The notes under the pieces: generated by a model | The model's input: only the letters and a program-made list of their open reading frames with translations | The model's database searches: none | Told to the model about the DNA's origin: nothing | Position numbers and translations under genes: made by a program | Assembly: GCA_030158675.1 (NCBI GenBank) | Contig: JAOASL010000040.1 | Location: 199,249-263,248, forward strand | Reading direction: 5' to 3' | DNA: 64,000 nucleotides | Source: Burkholderiaceae bacterium | GTDB taxonomy: Bacteria; Pseudomonadota; Gammaproteobacteria; Burkholderiales; Burkholderiaceae_D | Shown here: in pieces, positions 28,727 through 39,976 of the stretch | Position numbering within the stretch: position 1 is the stretch's first letter | Layout: every line of letters starts with the position of its first letter

Positions 28727-30607
28727 TCAGGCCGGTGCTGCAGCGGGCTCGACCCCGCCGTCGGTGGACCCTCCGCTCGGACGCGAAGCCGGCGGTACCT
28801 TCGGAGGCCGCGGCTCGCGCCCGGCCATGATGTCGCTGACCTGATCGGCATCGATCGTCTCCCACTCAAGCAGCGCCTTGGTCATTGCCTCGACCTTGTC
28901 GCGATGCTCTTCAAGCAGGCGACGCGAGAGCGCATACTGCTGGTCGAGAATGGTGCGGATCTCGGCATCGACTTTTTGCTGCGTCGCTTCGGAAACGGTC
29001 TTGGCCGACATGCGACCGAAATACGATTCCTGATCCGTATCCTCGTACACCATGGTGCCAAGCGTTTCGGACATGCCGAAGCGCGTCACCATCGCACGTG
29101 CCATCTTGGTAGCACGCTCGAAATCGTTCGATGCACCGGTCGACATCTGATTCATGAACAGCTCTTCAGCGATGCGACCGCCAAACAGGATGGAGATATC
29201 CTCGAGCATCTTGTCCTTGTACATGTTGACACGATCATGCTCTGGCAATTGCCAGGTCAGTCCGAGCGCCATACCGCGCGGCATGATGGTGACCTTATGT
29301 ACAGGGTCGGCCTTTGGCAGCAACTTGGCCACCACGGCATGCCCGGACTCATGGTAAGCCGTATTGCGACGCTCTTCCTCGCGCATCACGGCCGACTTGC
29401 GCTCCGGCCCCATGACGATCTTGTCCTTTGCGTCTTCGAAGTCCTGCATCTCTACCAGGCGCTTGTTGCGGCGCGCAGCAAACAGCGCGGCCTCGTTCAC
29501 CAGATTGGCCAGATCAGCACCGGAGAAACCCGGGGTGCCGCGCGCCAGCAAGTCGGCGCGCACGTCAGGAGCGATCGGCACCTTGCGCATGTGGACGTTC
29601 AGGATCTGCTCGCGGCCGCGGATATCCGGCAGGCCAACAATCACTTGGCGGTCGAAGCGGCCAGGGCGCAGCAGCGCCTTGTCCAGCACGTCAGAGCGGT
29701 TGGTCGCTGCAATCACAATCACACCTGCGTTCGCTTCGAATCCATCCATTTCGACCAACAGCTGGTTCAGCGTCTGTTCACGCTCGTCGTTGCCCCCGCC
29801 CATGCCGGCCCCGCGATGGCGGCCGACCGCGTCGATTTCGTCGATGAAGATGATGCAAGGTGCATGCTTTTTCGCGTTCTCGAACATGTCGCGCACACGC
29901 GAGGCGCCGACACCAACGAACATCTCGACGAAGTCGGAGCCGGAAATCGTGAAGAACGGAACCTTCGCTTCGCCGGCAATTGCGCGGGCAAGCAGGGTCT
30001 TGCCGGTACCAGGTGGGCCGACCATCAGCACACCACGCGGAATGCGGCCGCCCAGCTTCTGGAATTTGGTCGGGTCACGCAGGAAATCGACCAGCTCGCT
30101 GACCTCTTCTTTGGCCTCGTCACAACCAGCGACATCAGCAAAGGTCACGGCGTTCTGTGTCTCGTCAAGCATGCGCGCCTTCGACTTGCCGAATGAGAAC
30201 GCCCCACCCTTGCCGCCGCCCTGCATCTGGCGCATGAAGAAAATCCATACGCCGATCAGCAACAACATCGGGAACCACGAAATGAACACTTGCGACAGGA
30301 AAGATGGCTGCTCGGCCTGACGCACATCGAACTTGACGCCATTATTGACAAGGTCGCCGATCAGGCCGCGATCGAGCTGCGTTACCGTTGCTTTGATTTT
30401 TTTGCCCTCATTCGTGATCGCAACTATCGAGCGATCATCAAGTGTGGCCTCACGGATATGCTGCGCCTTCACTTCCTCAAGAAAATCAGAGTAAGCGATC
30501 GGCGTCGCACCGCTCGACAAGCCGCGCTCGTCGAACTGCTTGAATACCGTGAAAAGCACCAAGGCAATCACGACCCAGATAGCGGCTTTGGAAAACATGT
30601 TGTTCAC
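28727..30607 (-). CDS. ftsH: ATP-dependent zinc metalloprotease FtsH
   Basis: Membrane-anchored AAA+ protease that extracts and degrades membrane proteins and regulators such as LpxC and sigma-32. The 626-residue protein has TM1 at about residues 9-22, a periplasmic domain and TM2 at about 107-125. Walker A is GPPGTGKT (197-204), Walker [16 protein letters not shown], and the second region of homology includes a GRFDRQV arginine finger. The zinc site HESGH is near residue 418. The start is GTG at 30607, supported by AAGGAG eight bases upstream. It is preceded by rlmE, as in most proteobacteria. Confidence 0.97.
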   Translation of the reverse strand: MNNMFSKAAIWVVIALVLFTVFKQFDERGLSSGATPIAYSDFLEEVKAQHIREATLDDRSIVAITNEGKKIKATVTQLDRGLIGDLVNNGVKFDVRQAEQPSFLSQVFISWFPMLLLIGVWIFFMRQMQGGGKGGAFSFGKSKARMLDETQNAVTFADVAGCDEAKEEVSELVDFLRDPTKFQKLGGRIPRGVLMVGPPGTGKTLLARAIAGEAKVPFFTISGSDFVEMFVGVGASRVRDMFENAKKHAPCIIFIDEIDAVGRHRGAGMGGGNDEREQTLNQLLVEMDGFEANAGVIVIAATNRSDVLDKALLRPGRFDRQVIVGLPDIRGREQILNVHMRKVPIAPDVRADLLARGTPGFSGADLANLVNEAALFAARRNKRLVEMQDFEDAKDKIVMGPERKSAVMREEERRNTAYHESGHAVVAKLLPKADPVHKVTIMPRGMALGLTWQLPEHDRVNMYKDKMLEDISILFGGRIAEELFMNQMSTGASNDFERATKMARAMVTRFGMSETLGTMVYEDTDQESYFGRMSAKTVSEATQQKVDAEIRTILDQQYALSRRLLEEHRDKVEAMTKALLEWETIDADQVSDIMAGREPRPPKVPPASRPSGGSTDGGVEPAAAPA

Positions 30608-30748
30608 TAGGAAAACTCCTTGGATACTGCCATCGGGCAGCTGCTTTGCATTGTGTGAAATTTTACTCCCAATGCCGCGCCCTTGCCATCGACCAAATTG
30701 CGCTAAATCCCTGATTTTTCAAGGTCGCTCGATAATATCGAGCAAAAT

Positions 30749-31393
30749 TCAAGCGGGATTTTTCAATCCTCGTCCCAACAGAAAGATTTCGGATGACTTG
30801 TCACGGCTTGCCTTGGGCTTTTTCTGGCTGACCACCCGGAATTCCTGACGAAATTTTTCTACGATCTGGGTATAACCGCTGGCATTGAAGCATTTGACGA
30901 GCAGACATCCCGATGGTTTCAGATGATGTCGCGCGAAATCCATAGCCAAATCGACAATATCCTCGACACGCGCTGCATCCGTTACCGCAATTCCGGACAA
31001 ATTAGGTGCCATGTCCGACAGCACCAGATCGACCTTCTCGCCGCCGAGAGCCTGCTCAAGCTGACCAAGTACACCTTGTTCGCGAAAATCACCCTGGAGG
31101 AAATGAACATCAGCGATCGGCTCCATCGGCAACATATCCAGGCCGACAATCATTCCGTGGATACTGCCGCCTTCTTTGCCCGCCAGCTTGCGCCTGACAT
31201 ACTGACACCAGCTGCCCGGGGTACAGCCGAGATCGACAATGTTCTGTCCGGGCCGTATTAGTTTTTCGTCCTCATCAATTTCTTTCAGCTTGTAGGCCGC
31301 ACGGGCGCGATAGCCTTCCTTTTGCGCCAACTTCACGTAGGGATCGTTGATGTGATCGTGCAGCCAGTTCTTGTTAACTTTGTTTTTTGCCAT
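30749..31393 (-). CDS. rlmE: 23S rRNA (uridine-2'-O)-methyltransferase
   Basis: RlmE/FtsJ methylates U2552 of 23S rRNA in the A-loop late in 50S assembly. The 214-residue protein has a Rossmann SAM site ([14 protein letters not shown]). The K-D-K-E catalytic tetrad can be seen: K35 in [10 protein letters not shown]127 in SDMAP, K167 in LLVKCFN and a Glu near 203 in [10 protein letters not shown]. It is divergent from yhbY with a 32-bp gap, a conserved pairing of two ribosome-assembly genes. Confidence 0.96.
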   Translation of the reverse strand: MAKNKVNKNWLHDHINDPYVKLAQKEGYRARAAYKLKEIDEDEKLIRPGQNIVDLGCTPGSWCQYVRRKLAGKEGGSIHGMIVGLDMLPMEPIADVHFLQGDFREQGVLGQLEQALGGEKVDLVLSDMAPNLSGIAVTDAARVEDIVDLAMDFARHHLKPSGCLLVKCFNASGYTQIVEKFRQEFRVVSQKKPKASRDKSSEIFLLGRGLKNPA

Positions 31394-31425
31394 TCACGTA
31401 GAATACTGTGTTTTAGAAGGTATTT

Positions 31426-31890
31426 ATGCTCAATTTGACCCCCTCCGAGCGTAGCGAGCTCCGCTCCCAAGCTCATGGACTGAGCCCTGTCGTCATGATC
31501 GGCGAGTCCGGCCTCACACCTGCCGTCATCAAGGAAGCCAACGCCGCGCTCGATGCACACGGACTGATCAAGATTCGCGTCTTCGGCGATGATCGCGAAG
31601 CCCGCATCGCTTATTACGAAACCCTGTGCAGCGAGCTGGATGCAGCACCCGTTCAGCACATCGGCAAATTGCTGGTGCTGTACCGACCGAAAAAAGATGT
31701 CGCCAAAGAGCCAAAAGCCACACGCGGCAAGGGTCTGCGCGAGGTAACGATCGTCAAGACGCATCCGACCAAACGGCCGTCCGTGACCAAAGTAGTCGTC
31801 AAAGGCAGCGAACGGATCACGGCCGGCGGCATCGTCAAGCGCGGCAAGGTACGGCAGGTCAGCCAGAAGAAGCGCTCCCTGGGTAAATAA
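31426..31890 (+). CDS. yhbY: YhbY/CRM-domain RNA-binding protein
   Basis: The CRM domain binds pre-50S ribosomal RNA. Residues 1-95 carry the family pattern LTPSERSELRSQAHGLSPVV, then IGESGLTPAVIKEANAAL and the GxxG-like turn. The 154-residue length exceeds E. coli YhbY (about 97) because of a basic, Lys/Arg-rich C-terminal tail, common in Burkholderiales and probably RNA-binding. It is divergent from rlmE and convergent with the ankyrin gene, ending 22 bp from its stop. Confidence 0.92.
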   Translation: MLNLTPSERSELRSQAHGLSPVVMIGESGLTPAVIKEANAALDAHGLIKIRVFGDDREARIAYYETLCSELDAAPVQHIGKLLVLYRPKKDVAKEPKATRGKGLREVTIVKTHPTKRPSVTKVVVKGSERITAGGIVKRGKVRQVSQKKRSLGK

Positions 31891-31911
31891 GGATACGACG
31901 GAAATCGAATG

Positions 31912-34119
31912 TCATTGCAGAAGGGCGCTTGCGCCCGGCGCCATCGCCGAATCGGGCAGATAATGGCGAACATATGCCTCGAGATCGGCATTCCCGCTCA
32001 CCATTGCGTAATCAAGCGCTGATCTGCCTTGCCCGTCACGCTGGGCGAAATCCACCCCCTGAGCGTTCAGCCACTTAACCACATCGAGCGCCCCGGCCTC
32101 GCAAGCCAGCATCAAGGGGCTCGCCGATGCAGCGGACCGTGACGATTTGAATTCGACTCCTCCGGCCGACAGAATAATGAGTTTCTCCGGGTCGTTTTCC
32201 CGGCAGGCTTTCTCAAACGGCGTGAATCCGGACGCATCAGGATTATCACGCTGCCTCAGATCGCGATCGACGCTTTCACTGAACACCAACTTTAGGGCCA
32301 GCGCTGCTTCGAGGAGTTGACATACTGAGGTCGCTCCCAGCTCCCGATAAATTTCAAGCAGCCCCTCAAGATCGGCGGCCAGCCGTTCACTGAAATTTGG
32401 GCATGACAAAACCACTGCCAGATAATCTTTAATGCCGGCGCGGCAAAGTTCATCAATGAAACTCATGAAATAGTCCGGCATATTTACTTCGACATAAAGC
32501 ATCTCCCGAATAAAGACGGCCAGCATCTTTTGATGATGCTCTACCTGGTCGATCGTGTAATACCTTGACTGATAATCACTTTGAATTTGACCGTGCAATT
32601 CAGCGAACAAGAGAGCCAGTAGCGCCGGCTTGTCAGACGACATCCCGAGAATCTGGTGAAGGAGATTGTTCTGATTTGACGAAAGCAGAAACAGCAGAGT
32701 GTCCGTATCGTAATTTTTACTGGTCACGTTGCCCCCGGCTGACTGGCTGTACAACATCTCGCCAGCGAGATCGAAATGGCCAGCCAAAATCGCCATTGAC
32801 AATGGCGTCTTGAAATCGGCGTTCTCTTTGTGCGGGTCGGCGCCTTTCTGAAGCAACCAGTCAATCAGCCTTTTGTCACCTTTTTCACAAGCGAGGTGCA
32901 AAGCAGAAACTCCCTTGTTCGTTGCCATATTTACATCCGCGCCTGCTTCGATTAGCAGCTCAATCAAATCCAGACGTTCCGTGTAAATCGCCATACCCAG
33001 CGCAGACATGCGCCGGTTGTTGACGGCATTGATATTTGCTCCCTGCTGCAACAGAAAAGAGACCATCTCTTTTGACTGATCTACGCAAGCGAGGTGCAAC
33101 GCAGTTTCACCCAAAGCATTCTGCTCGTTGATATCAACACCGGCTTGCAGCAAGATCTTGATCTTCTCTTGCGCATCGGTCGCATGATTGCTGACAGCGA
33201 GGAAAAGTGGCGGACCGTATTTGATGTTCTTCAGTGCCGGGCCCAGCAAATCCACTGCTTTTTGCACATTCACCAGCTTTCCATGCAGGATCTTCGCCTC
33301 CAGTGACCGCTGCAATTTCTCCAGAACCGCCGTTTGAGCCAGCTCCGTCGGATGCGGTAAATAGCCAGACCGGATATAAATGAGATTCCCATGGCCGGCC
33401 ATATGAACCTTCTCTCCACTGATGGTCCCGGCAGCCGCGTAAAAATCTTGAGCCGAAGGAAAATGATTCACTGCAGGATCCTTCCGGTATTCGCCGAGCT
33501 GGCGAATCATTTCGGAAAAAATCGCGCTCGATTCACGGACAAGCTTTACATTTCGTCCGCCGTACAGCAGCGTCACGCCAGAACCATTCTTCAGATTCTG
33601 ATCGGCACGTCCGATACCACAAGCACCAATATGAATCGTGCCTGACCAGCCGTTGCAGTCAGGGGCGTGCGCCGCCGTATTGCCAGACTCCCGAACCAGC
33701 GACACCATTTCGCCGGTAGCCATTAAAAACTCATTTTTATTGTTTGCCAAAGAATGAGGGGCATCATGGACCGAGCCGTGCAAGCTAATAATGACTTGGG
33801 TATGTACGTCAATTTTCCCGGCTTGATGCAATTCCTGAAGCTGCCTCTTCAGTGCTGCATTTTTTTCTTCCTTGCTGCTGCCCGCCAGGTGTTCGACGAA
33901 CAAAGTCTGCATCGGCACCTGCAACACTTGGGCTGAGCATTCCAACCGACTGGCATCATTTTGAAAAAAACTTTCGGTTGATGTAATTAACAGGACATCG
34001 AGCGCATTGGGATTTCTGGGAGGTGTCGGCCGGGCCATGGCCTGGATACCGCTGGTGAGTATCGGCAAGTCAGCGTTACCGATAACACGCGCTGAAGCGG
34101 AGGAAAGCGAGATGGACAT
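31912..34119 (-). CDS. Ankyrin-repeat protein with a caspase-like (clan CD) His/Cys motif pair
   Basis: I do not recognise this 735-residue protein as a known family. Residues 1-260: a hydrophobic strand (ALDVLLITST, 39-48), then IISLHG with His114, then IHIGACG with Cys167. Strand-His-Gly followed about 53 residues later by strand-Cys is the arrangement of clan CD cysteine peptidases (caspase, clostripain, C80), so a protease is predicted but unproven. Residues 302-455: about five ankyrin repeats (GETALHLACVDQSKEMVSFL, GVSALHLACEKGDKRLIDWL). Residues 460-640: helical, unassigned. Residues 650-735: two or three more repeats. No signal peptide or membrane helix is seen. The ATG at 34119 has an AGGGAG site. 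It interrupts the usual yhbY/DUF4149-greA order and looks more A+T-rich than its neighbours, suggesting acquisition. Confidence 0.75.
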   Translation of the reverse strand: MSISLSSASARVIGNADLPILTSGIQAMARPTPPRNPNALDVLLITSTESFFQNDASRLECSAQVLQVPMQTLFVEHLAGSSKEEKNAALKRQLQELHQAGKIDVHTQVIISLHGSVHDAPHSLANNKNEFLMATGEMVSLVRESGNTAAHAPDCNGWSGTIHIGACGIGRADQNLKNGSGVTLLYGGRNVKLVRESSAIFSEMIRQLGEYRKDPAVNHFPSAQDFYAAAGTISGEKVHMAGHGNLIYIRSGYLPHPTELAQTAVLEKLQRSLEAKILHGKLVNVQKAVDLLGPALKNIKYGPPLFLAVSNHATDAQEKIKILLQAGVDINEQNALGETALHLACVDQSKEMVSFLLQQGANINAVNNRRMSALGMAIYTERLDLIELLIEAGADVNMATNKGVSALHLACEKGDKRLIDWLLQKGADPHKENADFKTPLSMAILAGHFDLAGEMLYSQSAGGNVTSKNYDTDTLLFLLSSNQNNLLHQILGMSSDKPALLALLFAELHGQIQSDYQSRYYTIDQVEHHQKMLAVFIREMLYVEVNMPDYFMSFIDELCRAGIKDYLAVVLSCPNFSERLAADLEGLLEIYRELGATSVCQLLEAALALKLVFSESVDRDLRQRDNPDASGFTPFEKACRENDPEKLIILSAGGVEFKSSRSAASASPLMLACEAGALDVVKWLNAQGVDFAQRDGQGRSALDYAMVSGNADLEAYVRHYLPDSAMAPGASALLQ

Positions 34120-34370
34120 GGTGACTCCCTGAACGAATGCACGCCGTCATTCAGTGTAAGAGTCATCGATAGCTAATTTAATAGCGCAAATGGGCTATCA
34201 GCTCGTACAAAATGCCACAAAAAAATGCGTCAACCCGCGACAGGGGCTGCGCATAATTTCCGGGTCGTGTTAAAAACGAAGATGACGACCCGCGAATTAA
34301 GCGGCTCAGCGGGTTTGCCAGCCAATTAAGGCACGGACTGGCAAAAATATCCGTGAGCGAACCAGAGAGA
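34120..34370. other. A+T-rich gap upstream of the ankyrin gene
   Basis: No gene is seen. It holds an inverted repeat CGGGTCGT (34261-34268) / ACGACCCG (34285-34292), possibly a weak terminator for the DUF4149 gene. A TTGACG at 34233-34228 on the minus strand could be a -35 for the ankyrin gene, though no good -10 follows at 17 bp. Confidence 0.4.
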
Positions 34371-34829
34371 TCAGCGATGCTTGAGAACCAGCGCGATTGC
34401 AAGCAGGCTTTGCAATAAATAGATCAGACTCGCAACCCCGTGCAGCAGGCCAAAACGGGAACGGGCAGCATCGTCCATCACGCCGCCGTTCGCCGCAGCG
34501 GTTTCTTTCAGCGCCGCCATGAACGGCTGCAGTCCGAAATAGCCGACCGCAAGACAACAGAGCATCCCCGCAACCAGCAGCATGCAGTCGCGACGCTTCG
34601 CAAATTCCCGGTCCCGATAGAACCCGATCAGCAGCAGCACGCCGCAAGCGACCGACAGCCAGGCTTCGACGCGGAACAGGCTGCCTGCGACACTGCCGGC
34701 CAGCATGCGGTCCGGCAGTGTCGCAAACAGCACCGGTGCCGCCAGATAGCCGATCGTCCACAGGCTACCGGCCCACAGCGTGACCAGCAGCGTGCGTACG
34801 GCTGGCAGGAAGCGACCGCTGAACCTCAT
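34371..34829 (-). CDS. DUF4149 membrane protein
   Basis: A 152-residue protein with four predicted membrane helices: LLVTLWAGSLWTIGYLAAPVLF near the N terminus, then around residues 57-70, 82-102 and 128-150. The first helix with its TLWAGSLW...APVLF pattern is the DUF4149 signature. The function is unknown. Its ATG overlaps the greA stop (ATGA), so it is translationally coupled to greA, an arrangement common in Burkholderiales. Confidence 0.85.
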   Translation of the reverse strand: MRFSGRFLPAVRTLLVTLWAGSLWTIGYLAAPVLFATLPDRMLAGSVAGSLFRVEAWLSVACGVLLLIGFYRDREFAKRRDCMLLVAGMLCCLAVGYFGLQPFMAALKETAAANGGVMDDAARSRFGLLHGVASLIYLLQSLLAIALVLKHR

Positions 34830-35305
34830 CAGAGGTACTGCACCTCAAGGATCTCGTACTCGCGCAGACCGCCTGGCGTCTGCACCCCGACGGCGTCGCC
34901 GGCGTACTTGCCGATCAGGGCGCGAGCAATCGGCGAACTGATCGAGATCTTCTTCACCTTCAGATCGGCTTCGTCGTCGCCGACGATCTTGTAGGTGACC
35001 TTGCTGCCGGACTCGAGATCTTCCAGCGTGACGGTGGAGGCAAACACCACGCGGCCATCACCGTCGATCAGTTTCGGGTCGATGATCTGTGCAACGGACA
35101 GCTTGCCCTCGAGTTCGGCGATGCGGCCTTCGATAAAGCTCTGGCGCTCTTTCGCGGCATCGTACTCGGCGTTCTCGGACAGATCGCCCTGCGCGCGCGC
35201 CTCGGAGATTGCATTGATCACCGCCGGACGCTCCTTGGTTTTCAGGCGCTGCAGCTCTTCCTTCAGCATCTCGGCGCCTTCCACGGTAAGGGGAACAGTA
35301 CTCAT
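34829..35305 (-). CDS. greA: Transcription elongation factor GreA
   Basis: Binds the secondary channel of RNA polymerase and stimulates cleavage of backtracked RNA. The 158-residue protein has the N-terminal coiled coil with the acidic tip [15 protein letters not shown]. The C-terminal FKBP-like domain ends [20 protein letters not shown]. The ATG at 35305 is used. It lies downstream of carB, separated by a terminator, so it probably has its own promoter in 35306-35330. Confidence 0.97.
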   Translation of the reverse strand: MSTVPLTVEGAEMLKEELQRLKTKERPAVINAISEARAQGDLSENAEYDAAKERQSFIEGRIAELEGKLSVAQIIDPKLIDGDGRVVFASTVTLEDLESGSKVTYKIVGDDEADLKVKKISISSPIARALIGKYAGDAVGVQTPGGLREYEILEVQYL

Positions 35306-35322
35306 GAGTTTCGATTCTCAAA

Positions 35323-35360
35323 AATAAAAGAACAGAGGCTGCGGTTCACGCAGCCTCTGT
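35323..35360 (-). terminator. Rho-independent terminator after carB
   Basis: A 12-bp perfect stem ACAGAGGCTGCG (35332-35343) / CGCAGCCTCTGT (35349-35360) with a 5-nt loop, followed on the minus strand by a T-rich tract. It ends carAB transcription before greA. Confidence 0.85.
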
Positions 35361-35382
35361 GGGTAGAACACTAATTATAGGC

Positions 35383-38300
35383 TTAGTGCAGTAATGCGTG
35401 CATCCCCTGCAAGTCGTAAACATGCAACTCGTTCAGGTGCGCCATCCCCTGCACTGCTGCCTCGGCGCCGGCAATCGTCGTATAGGTTGTCACGCGCGCG
35501 CCAAGTGCCGATGTGCGGATCGTGCGCGAGTCGTTGATCGCGTTGCGCTTTTCTTCGACCGTATTGATCACCAGCGCGATCTCGTTGTTCTTGATGATGT
35601 CAACGATATGCGGACGACCCTCGGCGACCTTGTTCACGATATCGACCGGAATGCCGGCGGCAGCAATCGCAGCAGCCGTACCCTTGGTCGCAACGACCGA
35701 GAAGCCGATCTTCACCAGATCACGGGCGATTTCGACCGCGCGCGGCTTGTCGCTGTTCTTCACCGACAGGAACACCTTGCCTGACGTCGGCAGGCGCACG
35801 CCGGCGCCGAGCTGCGACTTGACGAACGCTTCGCCGAAGGTACGGCCGACGCCCATCACTTCGCCAGTCGACTTCATTTCCGGCCCGAGGATGGTGTCGA
35901 CACCCGGGAATTTCACGAACGGGAATACCGCCTCTTTGACGCTGAAGTAAGGTGGCACCACCTCGGCGCCGATGCCCTGGCTATCGAGCGACTGTCCGAC
36001 CATGCAACGCGCGGCGATCTTCGCCAGCTGCAGGCCGGTGGCCTTCGACACATACGGCACCGTGCGCGAGGCACGCGGGTTCACCTCAAGCACAAAGACG
36101 ATGTCCTGCAGCTTGCCGTCGATTTCCTGCTGCTGGATTGCGAACTGCACGTTCATCAGGCCGACCACGTTCAGGCCCTTGGCCATCAGTGAAGTCTGCC
36201 GCTTGAGTTCCTCGATGGTTTCTTTCGCCAGCGAATAGGGTGGCAGCGAGCACGCCGAATCACCCGAGTGCACGCCGGCCTGTTCGATGTGCTCCATCAC
36301 GCCACCAATGAACGTACGCTGACCATCGGACAGACAGTCCACATCCACTTCGATCGCATCGTTCAGGAAACGGTCGAGCAGTACCGGCGAATCGTTCGAC
36401 ACTTTCACCGCCTCGCGCATGTAGCGCTCAAGGTCGCGCTGTTCGTGCACGATTTCCATGGCGCGGCCGCCCAGCACATAAGACGGACGAACCACCAGCG
36501 GATAGCCGATCTCCTGCGCCAGGCGCAGCGCGTCTTCCTCCGTGCGCGCGGTGCGGTTCGGCGGCTGCCGCAGACCGAGGTCCTGCAACAATTTCTGGAA
36601 ACGCTCGCGGTCTTCGGCGGCATCGATCATGTCAGGCGAGGTACCGACGATGGGCACGCCATTCGCTTCGAGGTCAAGCGCAAGCTTCAGCGGCGTCTGG
36701 CCGCCGTACTGCACGATCACGCCGACCGGCTTTTCCTTGTCGACGATCTCAAGCACGTCTTCCAGCGTCAGCGGCTCGAAGTAGAGACGATCCGAGGTGT
36801 CATAGTCAGTCGACACCGTCTCCGGATTGCAGTTGACCATGATGGTCTCGTAGCCGTCTTCTCGCATCGCAAAGGCTGCGTGCACGCAGCAGTAGTCGAA
36901 TTCGATGCCCTGACCGATGCGGTTGGGTCCGCCGCCGAGCACCATGATCTTCTTGTTCGACGTCGGGTTCGACTCGCACTCTTCCTCATAGGTCGAGTAC
37001 ATGTACGCAGTACCGGTTGCAAATTCGCCAGCGCAGGTATCAACGCGCTTGTACACCGGACGGATGTTGTTCTTGCGGCGCAGTTCGCGGATTTCGCGGT
37101 CAGACACTTTCAGCAACTTCGCAAGGCGACGGTCGGAGAAGCCTTTTTTCTTCAATGCCAGCAACGTCGCCTTGTCGAGCACGGCAACGGCCTGTGTTTC
37201 GAGCCAGAGTTCGATATCGATGATCTCTTTGATCTGTGCAAGGAACCATGGGTCGATCTTGGTCAGCTGATGCACTTCCTCCATCGTAAAACCCTGCGCG
37301 AACGCGTCGCCGACGTACCAGATGCGCTCCGGGCCCGGCTCGCCAAGTTCTTCTTCAAGCACTTCGCGATCAGTGGTCTTCTCGTTCATGCCATCGACGC
37401 CGACCTCGAGGCCACGCAGCGCCTTCTGGAACGATTCCTGGAAAGTGCGTCCGATCGCCATCACTTCACCGACCGACTTCATCTGCGTCGTCAGGTGGCT
37501 GTCTGCCTGCGGGAATTTCTCGAACGCGAAGCGCGGGATCTTGGTGACGACATAGTCGATCGACGGCTCGAACGACGCCGGCGTCGCGCCACCAGTGATG
37601 TCGTTGCGCAGCTCGTCGAGCGTGAAGCCGACGGCCAGCTTGGCCGCAACCTTCGCGATCGGGAAACCCGTAGCCTTCGACGCCAGTGCCGAAGAGCGCG
37701 ACACACGCGGGTTCATCTCGATGACGATCATGCGACCATCTTTCGGATTGACCGAGAACTGCACGTTCGAACCGCCCGTGTCGACACCGATCTCGCGCAG
37801 CACCGCAAGCGACGCGTTACGCATGATCTGATATTCCTTGTCCGTCAGCGTCTGCGCCGGTGCCACGGTGATCGAGTCACCGGTATGCACGCCCATCGGA
37901 TCGAGGTTCTCGATCGAGCAGATGATGATGCAGTTGTCGTTCTTGTCACGAACGACTTCCATCTCGTATTCCTTCCAGCCGAGCAGCGATTCTTCGATCA
38001 GCAGCTCGTTGGTCGGTGACGCCTCCAGACCGCGCTTGCAGATGGTCTCGAACTCTTCCGAGTTGTACGCAATGCCGCCGCCGGTGCCGCCCATCGTGAA
38101 CGACGGACGGATGATGGTCGGGAAGCCGACTTCCTTCTGCACCGCCCACGCTGCATCCATCGAGTGCGCGATGCCGGAACGCGCGGATCCCAGACCGATC
38201 TTGGTCATCGCTTCCTTGAACTTCTGGCGGTCCTCGGCCTTGTCGATGGCTTCCGGCGTCGCGCCGATCAGCTCGACCTTGTACTTGTCCAGCACACCGT

Positions 38301-38613
38301 TGCGCCACAGATCGAGCGCGCAATTCAGCGCAGTCTGACCACCCATGGTCGGCAAGATCGCATCCGGGCGCTCCTTGTCGATGATGCGCTCCACTACCTG
38401 CCAGGTAATCGGCTCGATGTAGGTGATGTCAGCCATCTCCGGGTCGGTCATGATGGTCGCCGGATTGCTGTTGACGAGAATGACCTTGTAGCCTTCCTCG
38501 CGCAGCGCCTTGCAGGCCTGTGCACCCGAATAATCGAATTCGCACGCCTGGCCAATGACGATCGGACCGGCGCCGATGATGAGGATGCTCTTGATATCGG
38601 TGCGCTTAGCCAT
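35383..38613 (-). CDS. carB: Carbamoyl-phosphate synthase, large subunit
   Basis: Makes carbamoyl phosphate from bicarbonate, ammonia (channelled from CarA) and two ATP, for pyrimidines and arginine. The 1076-residue length is normal. Two homologous ATP-grasp halves are visible: [20 protein letters not shown] starts the first and [20 protein letters not shown] the second. A C-terminal MGS-like allosteric domain (about 940-1076; [18 protein letters not shown]) should bind UMP/ornithine. Its start overlaps the carA stop by 8 bp. Confidence 0.98.
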   Translation of the reverse strand: MAKRTDIKSILIIGAGPIVIGQACEFDYSGAQACKALREEGYKVILVNSNPATIMTDPEMADITYIEPITWQVVERIIDKERPDAILPTMGGQTALNCALDLWRNGVLDKYKVELIGATPEAIDKAEDRQKFKEAMTKIGLGSARSGIAHSMDAAWAVQKEVGFPTIIRPSFTMGGTGGGIAYNSEEFETICKRGLEASPTNELLIEESLLGWKEYEMEVVRDKNDNCIIICSIENLDPMGVHTGDSITVAPAQTLTDKEYQIMRNASLAVLREIGVDTGGSNVQFSVNPKDGRMIVIEMNPRVSRSSALASKATGFPIAKVAAKLAVGFTLDELRNDITGGATPASFEPSIDYVVTKIPRFAFEKFPQADSHLTTQMKSVGEVMAIGRTFQESFQKALRGLEVGVDGMNEKTTDREVLEEELGEPGPERIWYVGDAFAQGFTMEEVHQLTKIDPWFLAQIKEIIDIELWLETQAVAVLDKATLLALKKKGFSDRRLAKLLKVSDREIRELRRKNNIRPVYKRVDTCAGEFATGTAYMYSTYEEECESNPTSNKKIMVLGGGPNRIGQGIEFDYCCVHAAFAMREDGYETIMVNCNPETVSTDYDTSDRLYFEPLTLEDVLEIVDKEKPVGVIVQYGGQTPLKLALDLEANGVPIVGTSPDMIDAAEDRERFQKLLQDLGLRQPPNRTARTEEDALRLAQEIGYPLVVRPSYVLGGRAMEIVHEQRDLERYMREAVKVSNDSPVLLDRFLNDAIEVDVDCLSDGQRTFIGGVMEHIEQAGVHSGDSACSLPPYSLAKETIEELKRQTSLMAKGLNVVGLMNVQFAIQQQEIDGKLQDIVFVLEVNPRASRTVPYVSKATGLQLAKIAARCMVGQSLDSQGIGAEVVPPYFSVKEAVFPFVKFPGVDTILGPEMKSTGEVMGVGRTFGEAFVKSQLGAGVRLPTSGKVFLSVKNSDKPRAVEIARDLVKIGFSVVATKGTAAAIAAAGIPVDIVNKVAEGRPHIVDIIKNNEIALVINTVEEKRNAINDSRTIRTSALGARVTTYTTIAGAEAAVQGMAHLNELHVYDLQGMHALLH

Positions 38614-39760
38614 GCTTGTGTTTCTCCATCATCGCCACAAAGCGATCGAACAGGGGGGCGATGTCATGCGGTCCGGGTGACGCCTCGGGGTGACCCTGGA
38701 AGCAGAATGCGGGTTGGTCGGTACGCTCAAAACCTTGCAGCGAGCCGTCGAACAGTGACACATGGGTCACGCGGCAATTCGCCGGCAGCGTATCCGAATC
38801 GACCGCGAAGCCGTGGTTCTGCGAGGTGATCATCACCTGCTTCGTGTCGAGGTCCTGCACCGGATGGTTCGCGCCATGGTGGCCGAACTTCATCTTGAGG
38901 GTCTTTGCGCCGGAAGCCAGCGCCATGATCTGGTGACCCAGACAGATACCGAAGGTCGGAATGCCCTTCTCGATCAGCTCGCGTGACGCATTGATCGCAT
39001 AATCGCAAGGCTGCGGATCGCCGGGACCGTTCGACAGGAAGATGCCATCCGGGTTCAGTGCAAGCGCGTCCGCTGCGCTCGATTGCGCGGGCAGCACGGT
39101 GACCTTGCAACCACGTTGTGCGAGCATGCGCAGGATGTTGTACTTGACGCCGTAGTCGAACGCGACCACATGGAATCTCGGGTTCGCCTGCGTGCCATAG
39201 CCAATGCCAAGCTCCCACTCGGTCTGGCACCAGTCGTACGCGGCCTTGGTCGACACGACCTTTGCGAGATCCATGCCGGACAGGCCCGGGAAGGCGCGCG
39301 CATGATCAAGCGCCGCCGCGTCAGACGCCTCCGGTCCGGCGACGATGGCGCCGTTCTGCGCACCTTTCTCGCGCAGCAGGCGAGTCAGCTTGCGAGTGTC
39401 GATACCGGCGATCGCGACAATGCCCTCGGCCTTCAGATAATCCGGCAGGCTCTGGGTCGCGCGGAAATTGGAGACCTGCAGCGGCAGGTCACGAATGATC
39501 AGGCCGGCGGCATGTATCTTGGTCGACTCGACATCTTCCGGGTTCACCCCGGTATTGCCAATATGCGGATAGGTCAGCGTGACGATCTGCCGGCTGTAGC
39601 TCGGGTCGGTCAGGATCTCCTGATAACCCGTCATGGCGGTATTGAAAACGACTTCCCCGCTGGTATGGCCTGCGGCACCGATCGAATATCCCCGAAAAAT
39701 CGTGCCATCGGCAAGCGCAAGGATGGCCGGGGTCTGGTTGGCCGTGAAGAATGGCGGCAA
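38606..39760 (-). CDS. carA: Carbamoyl-phosphate synthase, small (glutaminase) subunit
   Basis: Hydrolyses glutamine and delivers ammonia to CarB. The 384-residue protein has an N-terminal CPSase domain ([25 protein letters not shown]) and a C-terminal class I glutamine amidotransferase. The catalytic Cys is in [10 protein letters not shown]; the His/Glu pair is in [13 protein letters not shown]. The start is a TTG at 39760 with a strong AGGAG site six bases upstream; no ATG fits better. A promoter about 140 bp upstream leaves a leader that could carry pyrimidine control. Confidence 0.97.
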   Translation of the reverse strand: MPPFFTANQTPAILALADGTIFRGYSIGAAGHTSGEVVFNTAMTGYQEILTDPSYSRQIVTLTYPHIGNTGVNPEDVESTKIHAAGLIIRDLPLQVSNFRATQSLPDYLKAEGIVAIAGIDTRKLTRLLREKGAQNGAIVAGPEASDAAALDHARAFPGLSGMDLAKVVSTKAAYDWCQTEWELGIGYGTQANPRFHVVAFDYGVKYNILRMLAQRGCKVTVLPAQSSAADALALNPDGIFLSNGPGDPQPCDYAINASRELIEKGIPTFGICLGHQIMALASGAKTLKMKFGHHGANHPVQDLDTKQVMITSQNHGFAVDSDTLPANCRVTHVSLFDGSLQGFERTDQPAFCFQGHPEASPGPHDIAPLFDRFVAMMEKHKHG

Positions 39761-39902
39761 AGGTAACTCCTGGTTTGTTACCGCCGCGACTGGGCGTCTG
39801 CATCAGGGGACGCCTGCCGGTGCTGGCATGCGAATTCCGGGTGATGCTGGACGAAAGGAAGGTGGTTTGCGCGGGCGGCGAGGTAATTGGCTAAACCTGC
39901 CA

Positions 39903-39932
39903 ATTATAGCGTGAAGGCCCATAGGCGAGCAA
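39903..39932 (-). promoter_or_regulatory. Candidate carAB promoter
   Basis: Minus strand: -10 TATAAT (39908-39903) with TTGCTC (39932-39927) 18 bp upstream. This gives a leader of about 135 nt before the carA TTG. Confidence 0.55.
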
Positions 39933-39976
39933 CCAAGGTCGCCCACCGCACGCGCAAGGAAAGGCTCAGGGTCGGA

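Noticed and set aside
36268-38019. A 583-codon open frame antisense to carB
   Set aside because: carB is unmistakable along its whole length; the antisense product shows no motif and no start context.
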